NCBI GenBank assembly: GCA_964530335.1
Contig: CAZGYG010000059.1
Location: 1-18,907, forward strand
Direction of reading: 5' to 3'
DNA from: VGDP01 sp964530335
GTDB lineage: Bacteria > Pseudomonadota > Alphaproteobacteria > SP197
Length of the DNA: 18,907 bases
Part shown: one piece after another, positions 5,477-13,860 of the stretch
Layout of the letters: the number at the start of each line of letters is the position of its first letter
Position numbering within the stretch: position 1 is the stretch's first letter
The notes under the pieces: model-generated
What the model saw: only the letters and a program-made list of their open reading frames with translations
What the model was told of the DNA's origin: nothing
Database searches by the model: none
Translations under genes and position numbers: made by a program

Positions 5477-7798
5477 ATGGCCCGCGCGACCCCCCTCTAC
5501 TCCAGCTTCAACGGCGGCGAGTGGTCGGCGCGGCTGCATGCGCGTTCCGACCTCGCCAAGTACCGCAACTCCTGCCGGCGGATGCAGAACATGATCGCGA
5601 CCACGCTGGGGGCGGCGACCAGGCGGCCGGGCACGCGCTTTGTGGCGGCGACCAAGGCGAACGGCGTGGCGCGGCTGATCGCGTTCGTGTTCTCGACCGT
5701 GCAGGCCTACGCCATCGAGATGGGCGACCTCTACTTCCGCTTCTTCAAGGACCGGGCGCAGATCCTGTCGGGTGGCAGCCCTTACGAGATCGTGTCGCCC
5801 TACTCGGCGGCGCAGATCGCTGCGGTGAAATGGGTGCAGTCGGCCGACATCCTCTACACGCAGCACGGACTAGTGCGCCCGAAACAGGTGAGCCGTACCG
5901 GGCACACCGCCTGGACGGTGGCCGACTACGGGTTCCGCGACGGCCCCTACCTCGACGAGAACACGGACACCGCGAAGACCCTGACGCCGTCGGCCACCAC
6001 CGGCGCCATCACCATCACGGCCGTCGGCCACTCGCCGTTCGCGTCCACGGACGTGGGACGGCTGGTGCGGATCAAGCACTCGGCGACCTGGGGCTACGCC
6101 GAGATCACGAGCTTCACCTCGGCGACGGTGGTGAACGCCACGGTGAAGTCCAACTTCGCCGCGATCACGGCCTCCGCGGCCTGGGGGCTGGGGGCCTGGT
6201 CGGACACCACGGGGTGGCCTGGTTGCGCCACGTTCCACGAGGAACGGCTGTGGTTCGCCGCGACGGCGACGCAGCCGCAGACCATCTGGGGCAGCCGCTC
6301 GGGCGACTTCACCAACATGGCGCCGACCAACGTGGACGGCACCGTGCCCGCCGACGCCGCGATCGCGGTCACGGTGGCCGATGACCAGGTGAACGCGGTG
6401 CGCTGGATGGTGTCGACCGCGAAGGGCATGATCCTCGGCACCTCGGGCGGCGAGAAGATCGTGCAGGCCTCGGATTTCAACGAAGCCCTGACGCCGGCCA
6501 ACGTAACGGTGCGCGGCCAGGCCTCGCGCGGCACCGCCGACCTGATGCCGGTGCGGATCGACCGCGCCGTGCTGCACGTCGAGCGCGTGCGCCGCGCGCT
6601 GCACGAGATGAGCTACAACTTCGAGGCCGACGCGCACCTGAACCCGGAGCTGAGCCTGCTGGCCGGGCACCTGACGCGGCGCGGGCTCAAGGAGCTGGCC
6701 TACCAGGGGGCGCCGTGGAGCGTGCTGTGGGCGGCGCGCGACGACGGGGTGCTGGTCGGGCTCAGCTATTTACCGGAGCACGAGGTGAACGGCTTCCACC
6801 GGCACCCGCTGGGGGGCACGAGCGCCGCCGGCGCCTGGGGCAAGGCGCTTTCCGTCGCCGTGGTGCCGGCGGCCGAGCAGGACGAGACCTGGCTCGTGGT
6901 CGAGCGCACTATCGACGGCGGCACCAAGCGCTACGTCGAATTCATCGAGGACGAGTTCTGGGCCGACGAGGAGGACGCCAACCAAGCCAAGCTCGACCAG
7001 GAGACCGCGGTGTTCCTCGACAGCGCGTTGACATACGACGGCTGGAACGCCGACTTGGCGAAGACGCTGGCGCTCTCCGGCCCGGGCGGCTGGAACGCCG
7101 GCGACACGAAGACCATGACCGCCGCGGGGCACACGCCGTTCGGCGTCGGCGGCGTCGGCAGCGTCGGTGTGGAGTACCGGTTTAGGAAACTCGGCACGGT
7201 GTTCCCGGCGGTGCCGGTGACGGTCACGGGCTACGTCTCGCCGACCGAGGTGACGGTGCGCCTCGGGCGCGCCGCGCCGGCGGCGCTGCAAGGCGCCGCG
7301 GTGGACTGGTGGGCGGCGACGGCGACGACGCTCAGCGGTCTCGGGCACCTCGAGGGCCAGACGGTGCAGGTCCTGGCCGACGGCGGCGAGCATCCGGACA
7401 AGGTCGTGGCGGCCGGCGCGGTCGTGCTGGAGCGGCCGGCGGCGAAGGCAAATGTAGGTCTCGCCTGTCCGGCGAGGTTGGAGACTTTGGATCTCGACAA
7501 TTATTACGTCGCCGCCGGCGGCACGGCGCGAGGGCGTCCGATGCGGGTCTCGGAGGCGACGGTGCTGTTCTTCCAGACGCTGGGGGCCAAGGTGGGCTAC
7601 GACGACGCGCACCTCGAGGCGGTGCCGTTCCGCGCCGGCGACCACGCCATGGACGAGCCGCCGCCGCTCCATACCGGCGACAAGCGGGTGATCTGGCCGA
7701 AGGGCTTCGACACCGGGCAGCGGATACTAGTGACCGGCGACCGGCCGCTGCCGCTCACCGTGTGCGCGATTGCGGCGGAAACGGCGACGGTGGATTGA
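5477..7798 (+). CDS. Tail tubular protein B / tail nozzle (T7 gp12-like)
   Basis: A 773-aa protein, near the 794 aa of T7 gp12, forming the hexameric nozzle below the adaptor ring. The N-terminus carries the family hallmark SFNGGEWSARLHARSDLAKY (residues 9-28), then a NMIATTLGAATRRPGTRF block. Two similar beta segments, ITITAVGHSPFASTDVG (about residue 177) and KTMTAAGHTPFGVGGVG (about 544), suggest an internal duplication. The C-terminal region has the ATVLFFQTLGAKVGYDD motif and ends in a beta-rich section. The ATG has the leader AGCTAACAAACG and no Shine-Dalgarno, like the 44-aa gene at 1848. It joins the next gene within two bases. Confidence 0.87.
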   Translation: MARATPLYSSFNGGEWSARLHARSDLAKYRNSCRRMQNMIATTLGAATRRPGTRFVAATKANGVARLIAFVFSTVQAYAIEMGDLYFRFFKDRAQILSGGSPYEIVSPYSAAQIAAVKWVQSADILYTQHGLVRPKQVSRTGHTAWTVADYGFRDGPYLDENTDTAKTLTPSATTGAITITAVGHSPFASTDVGRLVRIKHSATWGYAEITSFTSATVVNATVKSNFAAITASAAWGLGAWSDTTGWPGCATFHEERLWFAATATQPQTIWGSRSGDFTNMAPTNVDGTVPADAAIAVTVADDQVNAVRWMVSTAKGMILGTSGGEKIVQASDFNEALTPANVTVRGQASRGTADLMPVRIDRAVLHVERVRRALHEMSYNFEADAHLNPELSLLAGHLTRRGLKELAYQGAPWSVLWAARDDGVLVGLSYLPEHEVNGFHRHPLGGTSAAGAWGKALSVAVVPAAEQDETWLVVERTIDGGTKRYVEFIEDEFWADEEDANQAKLDQETAVFLDSALTYDGWNADLAKTLALSGPGGWNAGDTKTMTAAGHTPFGVGGVGSVGVEYRFRKLGTVFPAVPVTVTGYVSPTEVTVRLGRAAPAALQGAAVDWWAATATTLSGLGHLEGQTVQVLADGGEHPDKVVAAGAVVLERPAAKANVGLACPARLETLDLDNYYVAAGGTARGRPMRVSEATVLFFQTLGAKVGYDDAHLEAVPFRAGDHAMDEPPPLHTGDKRVIWPKGFDTGQRILVTGDRPLPLTVCAIAAETATVD

Positions 7799-7799
7799 G

Positions 7800-8282
7800 A
7801 TGTGCGACCTGCAGACCATCGGGATCGTGTTCACGGCGATGCAGGCGGTGGGATCGATCAGCGCCGGCGTCTCGCAGCAACGCGCGGCGCAGGCGAACGC
7901 GGCGGCGATCACGAGCCAGGCCGCCTACGAGGAGCGGTTGCAGCGCGAGCAGGCGGCGCGCGTGATGGGGGCGGCCAGGGCGGCGACGGCGGCCTCCGGC
8001 CTGGTGCTCACCGGCAGCCCGCTCGACGTGATCGCCGACAGCGCGGCCGCGGCCGAGATGGACGCGCTGGCGATCCGCGCCTCGGGCCGCCAAAGGGCGG
8101 CGGTGGCGCTCTACGAGGGCCGCGCGGCGCTCATGGGCGGCATCGTCGGCGCCGGCAGCGCGATCTTGAGCGGCGTCTCGGCGTGGCAGAAGTTTCCGGG
8201 ATCCCCGGCCGGGCCGGCGGCGCTCACCACGACGCCGCCCTGGCGGCTCGGTCCCGGCGCCAGGCTGGCGGGGGGCGTTTGA
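7800..8282 (+). CDS. Internal virion protein, T7 gp14 family
   Basis: A 160-aa protein of the T7 gp14-type virion core family (196 aa in T7), which is ejected into the outer membrane region as part of the DNA conduit. Residues 1-25 are hydrophobic (IGIVFTAMQAVGSISAG). A long Ala/Gln/Arg helix follows, then the signature ASGLVLTGSPLDVIADSAAAAEMDALAIRASGR. A second hydrophobic segment is GGIVGAGSAILSGVSAW. The start is ATG 7800, one base after the nozzle stop; an in-frame Met at 7770 would overlap the nozzle gene by 29 bases and add Arg-rich residues unlike the family. The C-terminus is Pro/Gly rich. Confidence 0.82.
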   Translation: MCDLQTIGIVFTAMQAVGSISAGVSQQRAAQANAAAITSQAAYEERLQREQAARVMGAARAATAASGLVLTGSPLDVIADSAAAAEMDALAIRASGRQRAAVALYEGRAALMGGIVGAGSAILSGVSAWQKFPGSPAGPAALTTTPPWRLGPGARLAGGV

Positions 8283-8314
8283 AGATGTCCCCGCGCTCGC
8301 GGCCGCCCCACCAG

Positions 8315-8330
8315 CCCCGCTCGCGCGGGG
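8315..8330. repeat. Short GC hairpin upstream of gp15-position gene
   Basis: CCCCGC-TCGC-GCGGGG, a six-base-pair hairpin in the 64-base gap. It is not followed by a T run, so I do not call it a terminator. It resembles the dispersed GC palindromes seen at 3210 and 9999 but with a different loop. The next gene's GGAG lies ten bases downstream. Confidence 0.5.
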
Positions 8331-8346
8331 GCCCTAATCGGAGATA

Positions 8347-9852
8347 ATGCCGGTGCCGCAGATCCCGAGGTGGTATGCGGAGCAGCAGCTCCAGTTCGCG
8401 CAGGTAAGCCCGGACGCGCTGGCGGCGCCGGGCCGCGCGCTGGCGCAGGTGGGCGCGGTCGGCGTCGAACTGGCCGAGAAGATGCGCCAGGCGCGGCTCG
8501 CCGACCAGGTGGCGAACGCCAACGTCGAGGGCCTCAAGGCGCTGACGGAGCTCGAACTGGGCTTCGCCCGCGACACCGATTGGGCGACGGTGCCGCAACG
8601 CTGGGACCAGGGGGTGGGGGAGATCCGGACCCGGATGGCCGAGGGGTTCGGAGATCCGGCGGCCCGCGCGCTGTTCGAGAACGAGTTCGAGAAGTCGGCG
8701 CTGACGCGCGGGGTCCAGGTGCGGACCGACGCGCTGCACCGCGAGACCGACGCGGCGCGCGCCTCGCTCGACCGGAACCTCGCCGACTACGAGGACCTCT
8801 ACGCCGGCGCGCGCAACGAGTTTGACAAGGCGCGCATCCTGGGCCAAGTGCGCGGCGCGATATGGGGGCTCGCCCAGGCCGGCTACATCGACCAGGTGGA
8901 CGCCGGCAAGCGCGAACGCGGGTTCATCGCCGGCGTCGTTCAGACCCAGGTGCGGAGCGACATCTACGCCGACCCGGAGGCGGCGGAGGAGCGGCTGCTG
9001 ACTGGCGGCTATCCCGAGATCGATAACGAGCACAACGCGATCTGGCTGGAGCGCGCCACGGCGGCGGCGGAGCGGGCGCTCAATCGGCGCCTCAGGATCG
9101 AGGACGAGGCGCGCCAGGCAGGCGACCGGGCGGAGAAGCGACTGCGCGAGGACACGGGCAAGGAAGGGACCAGGCTCGCGGAGCGCGGCAGCCTCACGGT
9201 CGACTGGATCGAGGCGCACGCCGACGCGCTCGACGAGGCGGACTACAAATGGCTCTACGGCCGGCTCGCCGGCGACGGCGCCAGCACCGATCCGATGGTG
9301 TACACGACGCTCCGGCAGCGCGCCGGCGAAGGCGAGAACGTGCGCGACGAGGCAAGGCAAGCGCTGCACGGCGGGCGGCTCACCATCGGCGACTTCGACA
9401 AGATCGACAAGATCGTCGAGGACAACCTGGTCGGGCGCGAGCTGCCGAGCTGGTACCGGCGCGGCGAGAACTTGATTAAGGGATCGCTCGCCGTCAGCGA
9501 CTACAATCCCGATCCGGCGAAATCGCAACGGCTTAGTGCGGCGCTCGACGACTGGACGGTATGGGCGCGCGGCCATGGGACGGCGGCAGAGGCGGAGGCC
9601 GAACAGGCGTTCAAGCGGATCGTACGCGAATATGCGTTCGTGCCGCCCGAAGATATCCTGGTAGCCATGCGGCGGCCCACTTACTTGGAGGGCGACCGCA
9701 ACGCACCGACCCTCGAAATGCTCGATGCGGCCGAGGCGCGCACCGTCGAGGCGCGCGACCGGGGCGAGATCGACCAGCGCGAGGCCGACAGCCAGGCGGA
9801 ATTGCTGGCCCGCTGGCGCGTGGCAGTGCAGAAGATAACAGGAGCGGACTGA
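8347..9852 (+). CDS. Internal virion / ejection protein (T7 gp15 position)
   Basis: A 501-aa, almost wholly alpha-helical, highly charged protein (Ala, Glu, Arg, Asp) between the gp14-like and the very large gp16-position genes. In T7 this slot is gp15, which forms the periplasmic part of the ejection tunnel (747 aa there, so this is shorter). The N-terminus MPVPQIPRWYAEQQLQFAQV and the following helix resemble internal core proteins of related podoviruses. No enzymatic motif, signal peptide or membrane segment is seen. The ATG has a close GGAGA (8340-8344, spacing short). Assignment is from position and helical composition rather than direct motifs. Confidence 0.65.
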   Translation: MPVPQIPRWYAEQQLQFAQVSPDALAAPGRALAQVGAVGVELAEKMRQARLADQVANANVEGLKALTELELGFARDTDWATVPQRWDQGVGEIRTRMAEGFGDPAARALFENEFEKSALTRGVQVRTDALHRETDAARASLDRNLADYEDLYAGARNEFDKARILGQVRGAIWGLAQAGYIDQVDAGKRERGFIAGVVQTQVRSDIYADPEAAEERLLTGGYPEIDNEHNAIWLERATAAAERALNRRLRIEDEARQAGDRAEKRLREDTGKEGTRLAERGSLTVDWIEAHADALDEADYKWLYGRLAGDGASTDPMVYTTLRQRAGEGENVRDEARQALHGGRLTIGDFDKIDKIVEDNLVGRELPSWYRRGENLIKGSLAVSDYNPDPAKSQRLSAALDDWTVWARGHGTAAEAEAEQAFKRIVREYAFVPPEDILVAMRRPTYLEGDRNAPTLEMLDAAEARTVEARDRGEIDQREADSQAELLARWRVAVQKITGAD

Positions 9853-9853
9853 G

Positions 9854-12800
9854 TTGCCCGACAAGCCGGAGTTCTTTCCCATGCCCGCCGACGACGCGAG
9901 CGCGGCCTATCTGGCGCATCGCCAGCAGCAGGCGCAGGCGACGGCGTTCGACGAGATGCTGGCGCGCGTGCGCGCGCGCGGCGCCGCGCCGGGGACGCCC
10001 CCGGCTTCCGCCGGGACAGGCCCAGCGGTGGCGGCGGAACCGGTCGCCGAGGGCGTGGGCGAAAAGGTCGGCGGCGTGGCCCGCGACGTCGGGCGCGGTG
10101 TCATCGAAGCGCCGGTGCAGATCGTGGGCGGCGCGCTCGACGCCGTCGGCAACAGCGCGCGCGGCCTCGCCGGCCTGGCCGACTGGCTCGACGCCAATTC
10201 TCTCGGCTTCCTCATGGTGCCCGGCCATCGCACCATGTTGGAGGCGGCGGGTGGTCTCGCCGGCGCAATCCCGGCGGCGAAGACCGTAACGGGCGGGTTC
10301 GCGCGCGGCGCGGCACAGTTCCTCACCGGTTTCATTCCGGCGATGCGGGCGACGCGCGGTTTCGGAGTGGCGCGCGGCGCGGCGGGTTTCGGCGCCGGCG
10401 CCATCGCCGACTTCGCCGTGTTCGACCCCATGGCCGGCCGGCTGGCCGACTTGTGGAAGGACTGGGGCCTGCCGGAGAACGTGGTGAGCGACTACTTGGC
10501 GTCCGACCCCGGCGACAGCGAGATCGAGGGCCGGTTCAAGAACGCGCTCGAGGGCGCCGGCCTCGGCGTGCTGACGGAGGGCGTCGGGCTGGCCGCCGGT
10601 TTCCTCAGGGGCCTGCGGCGCCACAAGCCGGCGAAGGAAGGCGCGCCGGATCCGTTCACGCCCAAGGTGACGGCCGAGGACCTGAAGGCCCTGGGCGACC
10701 CGTCGCCCGAGGCGCCGCTGGTCACGATCCGGGCTGAGGGGGCGAAGCTGAAACGGTCCGAGCAAGTGACGGCCGAGGGCGTGCCGGCGCTGGCGGCGGA
10801 CGAGCGAGGCAAGGTCTACATCAACTTCGCGCGCATCGAGGCGCCTGGCGACATCGAGCAGGCGATGCAGGACCTGGCCGACGCCTTCAGGGGCGACATC
10901 GAGAAGCAGCGCCGCGGCGTGCGGACGCACCTGGAAACGAGCCTCGCGGCCGAGCAGATCGACGCCTGGAAGGTTCTCATGGAGCGTCGTACCGGCCAGC
11001 CACTCAACGCTGAGCAATCGCTGGCGGCGCGCCAGCTATGGGTGCAGTCGGGGACGCGGCTTTCCGAGGCGGCCAAGACGGCGGCGACCGCCCCCAGCGA
11101 GGCCAACCTGTTCATCTTCCGCAAGATGCTCGCCGTGCACCACGCGATCCAGAGCGAGACGATCGCGGCGCGCACCGAGACGGCGCGGGCGCTCAACTCG
11201 TGGCGCATCCCGGCCGGCGGCGACAGCGAGAAGTTCCGCGCCATCGACGACATGCTGCGCGCCTCGGGCGGCCCGGACGTGTCGCGCGAACTGGCGCGGC
11301 GGATCGCCGCGCTCGACCCGGCGAAGCACGCGCGCGAGATCGACGAGGTGGTGCGCAAGGGCGCCTTCGCGCGGACGCGCGACGCCGTGATCGAGGCCTG
11401 GGTCATGGGGCTGCTGTCGGGGCCGAAGACGCACCTCGTCAACAGCATGAGCAACACGGCGTTCCTCGCGCTCAACATGCTCGAGCGCGGCGCCGCGGCG
11501 CGCATCAGGGCGGCGATCGGCGGCGAGGGCGGGGTCGCCGCCGGCGAGGCCTCGGCGATGCTGTTCGGCCTGATGGAGGGCATGAAGGACGCCTTCCGCT
11601 TCGCCTGGAAGGCGGCGCGCACGGGCGAGACCGGGTTCGGAATAGGCAAGATCGACCTGCCGCGCGAGCCGGCGCTGTCGAGCGAGGCGCTCGGCATCGC
11701 CTCCTCGGGCTGGCTCGGCCGCGGGGTGGACGTGCTGGGCGAGATCGTGCGGGTGCCGGGCCGGGCGCTCGGCGCCGCCGACGAATTGTTCAAGACGGTC
11801 GGCTACCGGATGGAGCTGAACGCCCAGGCGCTGCGCCAGGCGACGGGGGAGGTGCAGGCCGGCCGGATCGCGCCGGAGCGGCTCAAGGAGCGCATCGCCG
11901 AGATCGTGGCCGACCCGCCGGAGAACATCCGGCTCGCGGCGGTGGACCAGGCGCTCTACCAGACCTTCACCCAGGCGCCGGGCGAGGTCGGCAAACTGGC
12001 GCACCGGATGGTGGCGCGGTTCCCGCTGCTGCGCTTCATCGTGCCGTTCGTCAACACGCCGGTGAACCTGACCGGCGCCTTCATCGAGCGGCTGCCGATC
12101 GTGAGCCTGGCGCTCAAGCGCACGCGCGCGGACCTGGCGGCGGGCGGGGCGCGGCGCGACCTGGCGCTGGCGCGCCAGGGCCTCGGCGCGATGGCGATGC
12201 TGACCGTTACCGACCTCGCCATGAACGGCGTCATCAGCGGCGGCGGGCCGGCCGGCGCGGCGCAGCGCCAGGCGCTGGAGCGCACCGGCTGGCAGCCCTA
12301 CAGCGTCAAGATCGGCGACCGTTGGTATTCCTACCGGCGGCTCGATCCGATCGGGATGCTGATCGGCGCGGCCGCCGACCTGGTCGAGCTGCTGCACAAC
12401 ACCGACTGGGAAGGGCCGGATGCGCCCGACGCCGAGGAGGTTGCCATCGCGGTGGCGGCGGCGATCGCCAACAACATCATGTCGAAGACGTGGCTCACCG
12501 GCATCTCCGAGTTCGTCGCCATGCTGGACGAACCGGACAGGTACGCCGAGACCTACTTCGGGCGCTTCGCCGGCTCGTTCGTGCCGACGGGGGTGGCGGA
12601 GATCGCGCGCGTGCAGGACCCGATCATGCGCGAGGCGCTGACGCTGATGGACAGCATCCGCAAGCGGACGCCGGGACTGTCCGAGGGCCTGCCGCCGCGG
12701 CGCGACCTGTGGGGCGCCCCTCGATCCTACGAGAGCGGCATGGGCTGGGCGTGGGACGCGTTCTCGCCGATCTACTCGCGGCGCGAGAACCCGGAGCCGA

Positions 12801-13192
12801 TCGACGCCGAGCTGCTGCGCCTCGAAAGGGGCATCGCGATGCCGGACCGGAAGGCGAGCTTTGACGGCGCCACGGTCGACCTCGAGCGGCATCCCGGCGC
12901 CTACTCGCGCTACGTCGAGCTGGCCGGGGACGCGCTCAAACACCCGGCCTACGGGATGGGCGCGAAGGAGCTGTTGAACGCCATCGTCACGGGCAAGCAC
13001 GCGCTGGCGCAAGTCTACCGGTTGAGGTCGGACGGGCCGGACGGCGGCAAGCAGGATTACATCATGGAACTGATCGGCACATATCGGGAATGGGCGCGGC
13101 GCCAGTTGCTGGAGGAGTTCCCGGCGCTCCGGGCCGAGGTCGAGGAGAAGCTGCGCCGCAAGCGGCAGTTGAGGATGCCGGTGCTGCAATGA
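9854..13192 (+). CDS. Large internal virion / DNA-ejection protein (T7 gp16 position)
   Basis: A 1112-aa protein, the largest in the window, comparable to T7 gp16 (1318 aa), which spans the inner membrane during ejection. The start is TTG at 9854 with AGGAG nine bases upstream (9840-9844); an in-frame ATG at 9881 is possible. Residues about 40-60 are Pro/Ala/Gly low complexity made by a GC palindrome. A hydrophobic region (about 125-200) leads to AVFDPMAGRLADL and DSEIEGRFKNALEGAGLG (about 196-240). Further conserved blocks are VMGLLSGPKTHLVNSMSN (about 517), FVNTPVNLTGAF (about 731) and TGWQPYSVKIGDRWYSYRRL (about 814). I recognise these from very large podoviral virion proteins. No lytic transglycosylase motif was found. 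Confidence 0.72.
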   Translation: MPDKPEFFPMPADDASAAYLAHRQQQAQATAFDEMLARVRARGAAPGTPPASAGTGPAVAAEPVAEGVGEKVGGVARDVGRGVIEAPVQIVGGALDAVGNSARGLAGLADWLDANSLGFLMVPGHRTMLEAAGGLAGAIPAAKTVTGGFARGAAQFLTGFIPAMRATRGFGVARGAAGFGAGAIADFAVFDPMAGRLADLWKDWGLPENVVSDYLASDPGDSEIEGRFKNALEGAGLGVLTEGVGLAAGFLRGLRRHKPAKEGAPDPFTPKVTAEDLKALGDPSPEAPLVTIRAEGAKLKRSEQVTAEGVPALAADERGKVYINFARIEAPGDIEQAMQDLADAFRGDIEKQRRGVRTHLETSLAAEQIDAWKVLMERRTGQPLNAEQSLAARQLWVQSGTRLSEAAKTAATAPSEANLFIFRKMLAVHHAIQSETIAARTETARALNSWRIPAGGDSEKFRAIDDMLRASGGPDVSRELARRIAALDPAKHAREIDEVVRKGAFARTRDAVIEAWVMGLLSGPKTHLVNSMSNTAFLALNMLERGAAARIRAAIGGEGGVAAGEASAMLFGLMEGMKDAFRFAWKAARTGETGFGIGKIDLPREPALSSEALGIASSGWLGRGVDVLGEIVRVPGRALGAADELFKTVGYRMELNAQALRQATGEVQAGRIAPERLKERIAEIVADPPENIRLAAVDQALYQTFTQAPGEVGKLAHRMVARFPLLRFIVPFVNTPVNLTGAFIERLPIVSLALKRTRADLAAGGARRDLALARQGLGAMAMLTVTDLAMNGVISGGGPAGAAQRQALERTGWQPYSVKIGDRWYSYRRLDPIGMLIGAAADLVELLHNTDWEGPDAPDAEEVAIAVAAAIANNIMSKTWLTGISEFVAMLDEPDRYAETYFGRFAGSFVPTGVAEIARVQDPIMREALTLMDSIRKRTPGLSEGLPPRRDLWGAPRSYESGMGWAWDAFSPIYSRRENPEPIDAELLRLERGIAMPDRKASFDGATVDLERHPGAYSRYVELAGDALKHPAYGMGAKELLNAIVTGKHALAQVYRLRSDGPDGGKQDYIMELIGTYREWARRQLLEEFPALRAEVEEKLRRKRQLRMPVLQ
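9999..10021. repeat. GC palindrome copy 2, inside a coding region
   Basis: CCCCGGC-TTCC-GCCGGG followed by ACAGGC, matching 3210-3232 at 21 of 23 bases. Here it is read through in frame in the gp16-position gene, contributing residues PPASAGTG in its low-complexity linker. It looks like an inserted mobile palindromic repeat tolerated in a linker. Confidence 0.7.
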
Positions 13193-13455
13193 CGCTAGAG
13201 GGACAGGTCGGCATCGCCGTCTTCTTCGGCGTTCCGCTGGCGAGCTACTTCGTGCTGCGCCGGGCGGGCCGCACGGTCGCGGGCGCCGCCGGAGGCGCGG
13301 TGCTGATGTGGGCGACGATCATGGGCGGCTTCGTTCTCTTCGGGTTCGGGGCGCTGGCGCTCGGGCTAGGCGTGGGGACCGGCTTCTGGATGCTGGCGGC
13401 GACGGTCCTCGGCGCGATCTGGTGGCTCGTCGAGCGGGAGCGGGCGGGGCAATGA
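13189..13455 (+). CDS. Small membrane protein, holin-like
   Basis: An 88-aa hydrophobic protein with three likely membrane segments: about residues 7-23 (VGIAVFFGVPLASYFVL), 31-58 (Ala/Gly rich, with VLMWATIMGGFVLFGFG) and 62-80 (VGTGFWMLAATVLGAIWWL). A charged VERERAGQ tail follows. Length and topology suit a class I-like holin, but no family is recognised. The ATG overlaps the stop of the gp16-position gene (ATGA at 13189-13192), and the gene ends overlapping the next ATG. A role in membrane conduit formation with the ejection proteins is an alternative. Confidence 0.6.
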   Translation: MTLEGQVGIAVFFGVPLASYFVLRRAGRTVAGAAGGAVLMWATIMGGFVLFGFGALALGLGVGTGFWMLAATVLGAIWWLVERERAGQ

Positions 13456-13811
13456 TGCAGACGTGGCCGGTGGCGGCGGCGATCCTCATTGCGGGAGCGA
13501 TCATCGGCGGCGCCCTGCTGTATGGGCCGCGGGAGCGGGTCGTCGCGTACCCGTGGGGTCATGTGGTCGAGGATCGGTGGGGCGGTGAAGTGTGTGTGAC
13601 CATCCTTGATCGTGACCTGGGGAGGGAAGAGGGCAAGCTCCTATGCGGCGAGGAAATAGCCGAGGTCATGGAGCGAGGACGAGAGGAACTGTGGGTGCCG
13701 CTGCCGGCGATGTCTGCGGACGAGCGCCTGGCGCGGGCGCGGGCGCGGGTGGCGGCGGGGGACGAACTGCTGGCGCGGGTGCGGGCGCGGCGACACGGCG
13801 CGCATCCGTAA
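13452..13811 (+). CDS. Single-pass membrane protein of unknown function
   Basis: A 119-aa protein with one N-terminal membrane anchor (about residues 6-23, PVAAAILIAGAIIGGALL). A soluble domain with VCVTILDRDLGREEGKLLCGEEIAEVM follows, then a C-terminal Arg/Ala helix (ERLARARARVAAGDELLARVRARR). It contains two Cys in the soluble part. ATG 13452 or 13455 may start it; both overlap the previous stop. Anchor plus helical tail would fit an inner-membrane spanin-like protein, but no partner lipoprotein is seen and the second domain is unrecognised. Its stop is followed by a strong terminator. Confidence 0.6.
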   Translation: MMQTWPVAAAILIAGAIIGGALLYGPRERVVAYPWGHVVEDRWGGEVCVTILDRDLGREEGKLLCGEEIAEVMERGREELWVPLPAMSADERLARARARVAAGDELLARVRARRHGAHP

Positions 13812-13836
13812 GAGCGCAGCTAGGCGAACGGAGTGA

Positions 13837-13860
13837 GGGCGGCTAGGAGCCGCCCTTTTT
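13837..13860 (+). terminator. Intrinsic terminator ending the structural operon
   Basis: GGGCGGCT (13837-13844), loop AGG, AGCCGCCC (13848-13855), then TTTTT: a perfect eight-base-pair stem with a T run on the + strand. It closes the head/ejection transcript. It overlaps the last codons and stop of the convergent reverse-strand regulator gene. Confidence 0.88.

Noticed and set aside
7028..7060. TTGACATAC within the nozzle gene as a promoter
   Set aside because: A good -35-like hexamer is present, but no -10-like sequence appears at 16-18 bases downstream; the surrounding sequence is normal coding.
7440..7515. A less GC-rich patch with CTCGCC-TGTCC-GGCGAG in the nozzle gene as an insertion or regulatory element
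   Set aside because: The reading frame codes for a segment that leads into the family's conserved LETLDL and VLFFQTLGAKVG region, so it is explained as ordinary coding sequence with a chance hairpin.
7770..7799. Upstream Met at 7770 as the start of the gp14-like gene
   Set aside because: It would add Arg/Lys-rich residues overlapping the nozzle gene, while ATG 7800 directly follows the nozzle stop and gives the family-like length.
8315..8330. GC hairpin before the gp15-position gene as a transcription terminator
   Set aside because: There is no T tract after the stem (GCCCTAATC follows), and termination there would cut the ejection genes from their operon.
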